Below are positions 25,921 to 32,222 of a DNA stretch of 32,222 bases, one piece after another. A model generated the notes under the pieces. The model worked only from the letters and a program-made list of their open reading frames with translations, did not search any database and was not told where the DNA came from. The position numbers were made by a program, and so were the translations under genes. Source of the stretch: an archaeon (GTDB lineage: Archaea > Nanobdellota > Nanobdellia > Pacearchaeales > GW2011-AR1). The stretch spans positions 1-32,222 of the forward strand of contig DAOWDJ010000015.1 of the NCBI GenBank assembly GCA_030639065.1, in the 5' to 3' direction. Position 1 is the first letter of the stretch. Each line of letters starts with the position of its first letter.

Positions 25921-26355
25921 ATGATTAATTTTAATGAAAGATTTGAAAAAACTAGAAAGACAGTAATTCCTACCAATTGTATAGGTAGTGCCCTTTATTA
26001 TTCTGGTAAAAGAGATATCGATAGATTTTGCCCAAGTGATCATTTTTATCCTAAGTATTTTAATGATTTAGTGAAGATTGAAGATTTTGAAAAGGGATGT
26101 TTTGTTGCTTGGGAGTCTAGAAGAAAAGAATCCGGGAAAGATCCATTTCCTTGGTCTAAAGTAAACGAGGAAGAAAGATATTTGCATCATTTAGCCGTAG
26201 TTTCTTCTATTAATCCTCCAGCTTTAATTCATCGTCCAGGTGCCTGGGTTGAAGATTTCGGTAACGCTTATGCAAAAAGAGGGTCACTGGAAGATGTTGA
26301 TAAAGGATACCACGGAGAAGATGTAGGGCTTGTTCTTTATAATTGGAAAAAATAA
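25921..26355 (+). CDS. Hypothetical protein, possible Cys/His peptidase-like fold
   Basis: 'TNCIGSALYYSG' and 'YLHHLAVVSSINPPALIHRPG' are reminiscent of papain-like/NlpC Cys-His arrangement; weak. Confidence 0.55.
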   Translation: MINFNERFEKTRKTVIPTNCIGSALYYSGKRDIDRFCPSDHFYPKYFNDLVKIEDFEKGCFVAWESRRKESGKDPFPWSKVNEEERYLHHLAVVSSINPPALIHRPGAWVEDFGNAYAKRGSLEDVDKGYHGEDVGLVLYNWKK

Positions 26356-26416
26356 TTTATTTTCATTTAATTATTATGATACTATAAGCTTATAAAATTG
26401 GGGTTGTTATGTTTAT

Positions 26417-26767
26417 ATGGAAGAGTGCGTGTTTTGTAAGATTATTGTGGGAGAGATACCAAGCGAGAAGGTTTTTGAGAATGATAGTTTTATTGTGATT
26501 TTGGATATTAATCCAATTTCGGAAGGACATGTGTTGATTATCCCCAAGGAACATTATGAAACTATTTTAGATATGCCAGATGAATTGGGAACTGCACTTG
26601 TTGGCTTGGTTAAAAAAATTGGTGGAGATTGGATCAGCCAAAAGAATAGCAACGGATTTAATTTAATTCAAAGTAATTTTAAAGCGGCACAACAAGAAAT
26701 TCCACATTTGCATTTTCATATTATACCAAGAAGTGAGGATGATGGTTTAAAGTTGAAATTTAAATAA
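26417..26767 (+). CDS. HIT-family protein
   Basis: 'CVFCKIIVGEIPSEKVFEND', 'HLHFHIIPR' histidine triad. Confidence 0.95.
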   Translation: MEECVFCKIIVGEIPSEKVFENDSFIVILDINPISEGHVLIIPKEHYETILDMPDELGTALVGLVKKIGGDWISQKNSNGFNLIQSNFKAAQQEIPHLHFHIIPRSEDDGLKLKFK

Positions 26768-26828
26768 ACAATAGAATTTAAATAGGTGAATGGTTAATAA
26801 AATGAATAAAAAGAGGAGGATATTCAAA

Positions 26829-26933
26829 ATGAAAAAGTTTTTTCAAAAATTGTTCGGGAAAAAAGAAGAAGTGGAAGCAGAAGCAGAGATAAAAGAAGAA
26901 GTGGTAGAAGTGAAAGCAAAGAAAAAGAAGTGA
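26829..26933 (+). CDS. 34-aa charged small protein (MKKFFQKLFGKKEEVEAEAEIKEEVVEVKAKKKK), absent from the supplied ORF track
   Basis: Strong Shine-Dalgarno AGGAGGA 7-8 nt upstream of the ATG; alternating charge pattern. Confidence 0.6.
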   Translation: MKKFFQKLFGKKEEVEAEAEIKEEVVEVKAKKKK

Positions 26934-27051
26934 GGCTATATTGAGTAGCTTCAATAAAAAGAGATTATTATATTTTTTTTTAGAGGATAGTTTTAGGTAG
27001 GAGTAATGTGTGATGTTTGGAAATAAATTTAAAAATTTATTGAGATAAGTT

Positions 27052-28449
27052 TTACTTTTTAGAAGTAGTTTTTTCTTGTTTGGGTAAATCCAATTTGATG
27101 TGAATATCTTTGAGTTGTTTGTCAGAAACTGAACTTGGCGCATCCGTCATTAGATCCCGAGCTTCTTTGTTTTTTGGAAACGCAATTGTTTCTCGAATTG
27201 ATTCTGCATTTAATACGGCTTGTACTAATCTATCTAGTCCCCATGCAATTCCACCATGAGGTGGTGCTCCAAATTTCAAAGCATCTAGTAAGAATCCGAA
27301 TTTATCTTTCTGTTCTTTTTCGTCAATTCCTAGAACTTCGAAAACTTTTGCCTGAATATCTGCTTCATGGATTCTAATTGATCCTCCTCCTATCTCTGTT
27401 CCATTCAATACAATATCGTATGCTATAGCTTTAGCAGTTTGTGGATTTTTGGTAAAACTTTCCATTTCTGGGTGTGTAAAAGGATGGTGAACCGCTGTAT
27501 ATTTCCCGTGCTCTTTTGAATATTCAAACGATGGAAAATCTGTCACCCAGCAAAATGCATATTCATTAGGATTATTTTTATCTTTTCTTAAATCCGGTCT
27601 ATCAATTCCATATTTTTTCATAGATTCATCGTAGGTTATTCTTTGAAATGGTGTTTTTATATCCACATTTAAAATTTCTTTCCATATTTTTTGAAGTAAT
27701 TTTTCTGTTAAATTAATTACATCGTCTTGTGAAACAAAAGACATCTCAATATCTAGTTGTGTAAATTCTGGTTGTCTATCGCTTCGAAGATCCTCATCTC
27801 TCATGCATCGTGCAATTTGAAAATATTTTTCAAAGCCTGCAACCATCAGAAGTTGTTTAAATAATTGGGGAGATTGTGGAAGCGCAAAGAATTTTCCTGG
27901 TTGTGTTCTTGAAGGAACTACATAATCTCGTGCTCCTTCTGGAGTTGATTTGGCAAGCATCGGAGTTTCGAATTCGTTAAACCCTTCTTCAAATAAAAAA
28001 TCTCTAATTAGCTTAATTATTTTTCCTCTGAGAAGTAAATTCTTTTGCATCAATGGTCTTCGAAGATCTAGGTATCTATATTTTAATCTAATGTCTTCCC
28101 CAACTTCTTCGTTATCAATATCGAATGGAAGCACTGGACATCTTGTGTATATCTCTAATTCTTCGATTTTAATTTCAACATTTCCTGCAGGAGAATTTTT
28201 ATTTTGTGTCCCCTCCGGCCTAGGTTTTACTTCTCCCTTAATTCTAATACAGGATTCTTTGGAAAGAGATTTTGCGATTTTGAAATTGATTTCATCTTTT
28301 GCTGTTGTAATTGTCTGAACTGTGCCGGTGATGTCTCTAGCCTCTATGAAAATTAATTTCCCGTGTTCCCTGATTGTATCTACCCACCCTTTGATATCAA
28401 CGTTCTTTCCTTCCATCGAGGATAAATCTTTAATCATAATTCTTCCCAT
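27052..28449 (-). CDS. aspS: Aspartyl-tRNA synthetase, bacterial-type core
   Basis: 'YRYLDLRRPLMQKNLLLRGKIIKLIRDFLFEEGFNEFETPMLAKSTPEGARDYVVPSR', 'RDEDLRSDRQPEFTQLDIEMSFV', 'GIAWGLDRLV'. Confidence 0.95.
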   Translation of the reverse strand: MGRIMIKDLSSMEGKNVDIKGWVDTIREHGKLIFIEARDITGTVQTITTAKDEINFKIAKSLSKESCIRIKGEVKPRPEGTQNKNSPAGNVEIKIEELEIYTRCPVLPFDIDNEEVGEDIRLKYRYLDLRRPLMQKNLLLRGKIIKLIRDFLFEEGFNEFETPMLAKSTPEGARDYVVPSRTQPGKFFALPQSPQLFKQLLMVAGFEKYFQIARCMRDEDLRSDRQPEFTQLDIEMSFVSQDDVINLTEKLLQKIWKEILNVDIKTPFQRITYDESMKKYGIDRPDLRKDKNNPNEYAFCWVTDFPSFEYSKEHGKYTAVHHPFTHPEMESFTKNPQTAKAIAYDIVLNGTEIGGGSIRIHEADIQAKVFEVLGIDEKEQKDKFGFLLDALKFGAPPHGGIAWGLDRLVQAVLNAESIRETIAFPKNKEARDLMTDAPSSVSDKQLKDIHIKLDLPKQEKTTSKK

Positions 28450-28522
28450 TCCTTTTTATATAAATCCTGCTTTAAAAGAATTGCGGGGATAGTTTTTTAA
28501 ATTAAATTTTGTTGTTTTTCTT

Positions 28523-28756
28523 ATGGATGCCAATGATTTAGAAAGTGCGATTAACTCTGCAAAAAAGTCAAACGATGTAAATGAGAAGATTGAATCATCT
28601 GAAATGTCTAGTGATCAAGAAATTGGTTTTCACAAGGGTGCATTAAATACGCTTATTGCCGAGAGAACCGAATTGGTTAAAATTATAGGAAATATAGAGG
28701 GGATCATGCAGGCACATATTAAAAGATTGAAAGATCTGGGAGTGGATATAAAATGA
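28523..28756 (+). CDS. Hypothetical small coiled-coil protein
   Basis: 77-aa ORF, helical; overlaps the next small ORF through ATGA. Confidence 0.55.
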   Translation: MDANDLESAINSAKKSNDVNEKIESSEMSSDQEIGFHKGALNTLIAERTELVKIIGNIEGIMQAHIKRLKDLGVDIK

Positions 28757-28914
28757 ATGTAAAAAAAAGATGTGTAATTATTTCTGGACTTGGTGCTGGT
28801 ACTGGTGGTGCATTGGGTGCCGTTAGTGGTTCAAATAGTTGGATCGTTGTAACTATCGTTTCTGCTGTATTTGCAGTTTTGATGGCTTGGGGATTTGATG
28901 GAATAGTTAAGTAA
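28753..28914 (+). CDS. 53-aa Gly-rich small membrane protein (MNVKKRCVIISGLGAGTGGALGAVSGSNSWIVVTIVSAVFAVLMAWGFDGIVK), absent from the ORF track
   Basis: ATGA overlap with the preceding ORF suggests translational coupling; one or two hydrophobic helices. Confidence 0.55.
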   Translation: MNVKKRCVIISGLGAGTGGALGAVSGSNSWIVVTIVSAVFAVLMAWGFDGIVK

Positions 28915-28937
28915 AAGAATAAATAGGCTGCAACTGT

Positions 28938-29882
28938 TTGATTAAGATGATAGGAAAAATAATTTTGGTGATATTTATGTTGATTTTATTAGCATTTTCT
29001 TTAATGTTTATGTATCAAAATATCCCGCAGGACCCTATTGAAATGAAAATGGATCGTATTTTTCCTGAACAGATTACCATTATTCCTTATGGAACTACTC
29101 CCGTGTTTGTTGAAAATTTGAGATTTAACCATAATAATATTTCTTATTTTATAGAGAAAGAATGTGCTGGCGTCAGGGAAGATGCGATGCTAGAGGCATT
29201 TAATATTTTTGAAAATAAAATGGATCTGATATCGTTTTATGAAGTTAAAAATAAAACTGAAGCGGATATCAACGTCGGATGTTCGGATAATTATATCGAG
29301 CTTGGTGAAAATTTGTTTGTGGCTGGAGAGGGTGGTCCTTCGAGGATAGTCAATACTAGTATATTTAAATTAATTGAAAAAGGAAAAATTTCTTTATACA
29401 ATGATCCACAATGTAATTACCCTGTTGTTGAATTGCATGAGCTGTTACATGTTTTTGGATTTGATCATTCGGATAACCCCAAGAGTATCATGTATAATAT
29501 GTCAAAATGTGATCAGAGAATCACTAGTGACATGATCGAATTGATTGATAAGTTATATTCTATTGAACCGTTGGCAGATGCCTTAATAAGTGAGCTAACG
29601 GCTGTTAAGAAAGGAAAGTACTTAGATTTTAATATTACTATTTTAAATGAAGGGCTTGTTGGAATTGATGCGATTAATTTGGCTATTATGGTAGGGGATA
29701 AGGAAGTTTATTTGGTTGATTTAGATGAACTTGGTGTTGGATATGGCCGAACGCTAAAGGTAACTAATGTTAAGTTGCTATCGAGAAATGTGGAAAAAGT
29801 AGATTTTGTTTTGGATCCTGAAAATATTATTAGAGAAATTAATGAAGAAAATAATTTTATACAAATGAGCGTTTCGGTTTAA
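28938..29882 (+). CDS. Membrane-anchored zinc metalloprotease (metzincin-like) with C-terminal CARDB-like domain
   Basis: N-terminal TM, 'VELHELLHVFGFDHSDNPKSIMYNMSKC', C-terminal beta-rich 'ISELTAVKKGKYLDFNITILNEG...EINEENNFI'. Confidence 0.8.
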   Translation: MIKMIGKIILVIFMLILLAFSLMFMYQNIPQDPIEMKMDRIFPEQITIIPYGTTPVFVENLRFNHNNISYFIEKECAGVREDAMLEAFNIFENKMDLISFYEVKNKTEADINVGCSDNYIELGENLFVAGEGGPSRIVNTSIFKLIEKGKISLYNDPQCNYPVVELHELLHVFGFDHSDNPKSIMYNMSKCDQRITSDMIELIDKLYSIEPLADALISELTAVKKGKYLDFNITILNEGLVGIDAINLAIMVGDKEVYLVDLDELGVGYGRTLKVTNVKLLSRNVEKVDFVLDPENIIREINEENNFIQMSVSV

Positions 29883-29916
29883 TAAAATTTAAAAGGTTGT
29901 TCTGGATAAAATATTA

Positions 29917-31803
29917 ATGGAAATTGAGGAATTAAAAAGAGATGACTCTCTAGACTATGTTAAAATTTTGAGGGCATTAATGGAATTGCCATTTCAGGTC
30001 GGGAGAAATCTGTTGGTAGATTTTCTAAATGGAGATTATGGGAATAAATCAGTTACAAAAAATAGACTAGATGAGTTAGATAATTTTGGGAAACTACTTT
30101 GGGGCAAAGACAAAATATTCAGAAAGATAGATGAATTGGTGACTAATGGGTTTATTGAGTTGGTGACTAGCGACTATAATAAATTTGTAAAGGTTTTATC
30201 GTTGACAATTAGGGGCCGAAACGAAATCGTGAACCCGACTTTATCTGAAAAAAAACTGGCAAACAAAATTGAATTTAAAAAAACAGAGATTAGCAATGAA
30301 GATCGTAAAAGGTTTGAGGGACTAAATGGGTTCTTGGACCATTTTAATGATGAGCAAAAAAAGGCAGTTATTTCGGAAAATTCAAATATACTTTGTGTTG
30401 CTGGTGCAGGATCTGGAAAGACTATGGTTTTAACTAAGAGAATTGAATTTTTAGTAAAATATAAGGGGGTTGATGTCTCCAAAATTTTAGCTATTACATT
30501 TACTAGAAAGGCTAGGCAGGAAATGGAAAAGCGGCTTCTTGAGCTGGGTATTAAGGGTGTTGTAATTCATACTTTTAATTCGTTTTGTGAAAGAATTTTA
30601 AGAATACACGGGGCTGAAATTTATGGCCGAACGATTCGAGTACAAGGATATGGGGATAAAATTCTCGCGATAAATATGGCTTTAGCGTCGATGGGTTTAA
30701 ACATAGAGGAGGTTGTGAGTAATTATTTTACATCGTCTCAGAAAAAATTTAAAAATAAAGGTCAGCTTACAAACAGTTTTATGAATGATTGTTTTTCGGT
30801 AATGGATTATTTTAAAGTAACTGGAGATGAGTACGATTTCAGTAGGAATGTCGACGAGAAAGAAAAAGATAATGCTCGGAGAATTTATCAGATTACTCAA
30901 TATCTAAAAGAGCATATGAAAACGCAAGGGCTTAGAGACTACACTGATCAAATTATTGATACGATTAAATTTTTCAAAGCTAGTCCCAATAGCATACCTT
31001 CGTTCGATCATGTTCTAGTTGATGAATATCAAGATGTAAACGCTATGCAAATTGAGCTGATTGAATTATTAGCTTCTCCAAACTTGTTTGTCGTCGGAGA
31101 TCCTCGACAGTCCATTTTCGGATGGAGAGGTTCTGATATAGGTTATATTTTGGATTTTGAAAAAACTCATACTAATGTTGACTTAATTCATCTAACTAAA
31201 AATTATCGGAGCGCTAAGGAGATTGTTAAGTTTATGAACCATTCGATCAGTGATATGGGTTTGCCTGATTTGGAACATCATAATGAATTTAGAAATGTTG
31301 AAATTAGGATTTTGGATTTTGAGGGTGAGAAAGCTGAGCAGGAGTTTGTTATAGGGAATATTCTTAATTCAGATGTAGCGAACGAGGATATTTTTGTTTT
31401 GGCTAGAACGAATAGGCAGCTAATGGAATTGTCGCAATCTATGAATGCAAGAGGGATTCCTCATCTTGTGAGGGCAGATATGGGAGTTGGAAAAGGTGAT
31501 AATGAGGGAATCAAAGAAGGAAAAGTTACGCTTGCTAGTGTTCATGCAATTAAAGGATTAGAGACAAAAAAAGTTTTTGTAATTGGAGCTAATGAACAGA
31601 ATTTTCCTTGTAAGGCAAGTGACCATCCTGCAATTGAAATGATAAAAGATGATGATTATAATAAAGAAGAAGAAGAAAGACGATTATTTTACGTGGCAAT
31701 TTCGAGGGCAAAAGAAATTCTGTATGTAACTTATTCCGGGAAGAAACCGACTCATTTTATCAGTGACGAAATGAAACAGATGAATGTCGGCGCTACAAGA
31801 TAG
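29917..31803 (+). CDS. UvrD/PcrA-like SF1 helicase with N-terminal winged-helix (RQC-like) domain
   Basis: 'LCVAGAGSGKTMVLTKRI', 'DHVLVDEYQDVNAMQ', 'VVGDPRQSIFGWRGSD', 'VTLASVHAIKGLETKKVFVIG'; N-terminal ~120 aa extension. Confidence 0.93.
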   Translation: MEIEELKRDDSLDYVKILRALMELPFQVGRNLLVDFLNGDYGNKSVTKNRLDELDNFGKLLWGKDKIFRKIDELVTNGFIELVTSDYNKFVKVLSLTIRGRNEIVNPTLSEKKLANKIEFKKTEISNEDRKRFEGLNGFLDHFNDEQKKAVISENSNILCVAGAGSGKTMVLTKRIEFLVKYKGVDVSKILAITFTRKARQEMEKRLLELGIKGVVIHTFNSFCERILRIHGAEIYGRTIRVQGYGDKILAINMALASMGLNIEEVVSNYFTSSQKKFKNKGQLTNSFMNDCFSVMDYFKVTGDEYDFSRNVDEKEKDNARRIYQITQYLKEHMKTQGLRDYTDQIIDTIKFFKASPNSIPSFDHVLVDEYQDVNAMQIELIELLASPNLFVVGDPRQSIFGWRGSDIGYILDFEKTHTNVDLIHLTKNYRSAKEIVKFMNHSISDMGLPDLEHHNEFRNVEIRILDFEGEKAEQEFVIGNILNSDVANEDIFVLARTNRQLMELSQSMNARGIPHLVRADMGVGKGDNEGIKEGKVTLASVHAIKGLETKKVFVIGANEQNFPCKASDHPAIEMIKDDDYNKEEEERRLFYVAISRAKEILYVTYSGKKPTHFISDEMKQMNVGATR

Positions 31804-31807
31804 ATTT

Positions 31808-31848
31808 ATGAGTGATGCCATTTAGGGGGTTCAAATCATGAGTGAGGC
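31808..31848 (-). repeat. Short tRNA-Ile 3'-end-anchored direct and inverted repeats
   Basis: atgagtgatgc (31808-31818) vs atgagtgaggc (31838-31848); inverted T-arm ggttcaaatc at 31828-31837 vs gatttgaacc in the tRNA (31855-31864). Confidence 0.65.
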
Positions 31849-31916
31849 TGGTAGGATTTGAACCTACGACCCCCGCCTTATCAGAGCGATGCGCTACCTG
31901 ACTGCGCCACAGCCTC
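31843..31916 (-). tRNA. tRNA-Ile(GAT)
   Basis: Acceptor GAGGCTG/CAGCCTC, D-arm GCGC-AGTCAGGTA-GCGC, anticodon loop CTGATAA, T-arm GTAGG-TTCAAAT-CCTAC, discriminator A. Confidence 0.93.
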
Positions 31917-31991
31917 ATGTAATTAGTCAAGAAAATTTCGATTTATAAAACTAATGATTAACTTTAAAAACCAATTTTTAATGAATATAAT

Positions 31992-32222
31992 ATGGGAGTT
32001 ACAAAATATCTTAGGGCAGCGTGGAAGAATCCGGATGTGAAGTTACTTAGGGCGAGAATGATTGAGTGGCGGAGAGCTGGTGCGATTACTCGGGTTGATA
32101 AGCCGTTGAGGTTGGATAGGGCACGATCTTTGGGTTATAAAGCAAAGAAAGGAGTGGTTGTTGTCAGAGTTAAAATAAAACGGGGTGGACATAAAAGGTC
32201 GCGTCCGAATAAAGCGAGGAGG
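31992..32222 (+). CDS. rpl15e: Ribosomal protein L15e, truncated by window end
   Basis: Translation [77 protein letters not shown]. Confidence 0.93.
   Translation, partial: MGVTKYLRAAWKNPDVKLLRARMIEWRRAGAITRVDKPLRLDRARSLGYKAKKGVVVVRVKIKRGGHKRSRPNKARR

Noticed and set aside
26778-27143. 121-aa minus-strand ORF
   Set aside because: Phe/Leu/Lys-rich low-complexity translation antisense to the SD-led micro-protein and overlapping the 3' end of aspS; not convincing as coding.

Overview
This looks like a low-GC chromosomal segment from a small-genome archaeon, probably DPANN (Pacearchaeota/Woesearchaeota-like). The lineage is inferred from gene content: archaeal PheRS, Rpp30, Rpo7/Spt4, S24e, S27ae, L15e, a Dim2-like KH protein and an intron-bearing tRNA. 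Most of the window is housekeeping: pheS/pheT, hisS, aspS, gatA/gatC-like, pyrH, RNase P p30, ftsZ, scpA, two PIN proteins, a UvrD-like helicase and a glycosyltransferase pair. I read five tRNA genes: Thr-GGT, Trp-CCA with a short intron, Asn-GTT, His-GTG and Ile-GAT. The most unusual signal is in the DNA immediately 3' of the four minus-strand tRNAs. The tRNA 3' end (T-loop to just past the discriminator) recurs as a direct partial copy downstream: about 103 bp away for Thr, 116 bp for Trp, 121 bp for Asn, and a shorter 30-bp version for Ile. Between the copies lie (i) an inverted copy of that same tRNA's own T-arm and (ii) a long hairpin. The Thr hairpin unit and the second Asn unit are homologous to each other although 16 kb apart. 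No integrase or other ORF lies inside these units. They look like tiny tRNA-anchored palindromic elements, either miniature satellites or structured 3' trailers, that I cannot assign to a known family. Secondary observations include a possible A19-U56 tertiary covariation in tRNA-Thr, an HNH gene whose stop codon lies inside tRNA-Trp, an unexplained double hairpin at 14847-14931, an RQC-like/UvrD fusion, a bacterial-type AspRS apparently lacking the GAD insertion, a Cys-rich FtsZ nucleotide pocket, and a mini-ORF overlapping the ftsZ start. All calls are by eye; no searches or folding were run.
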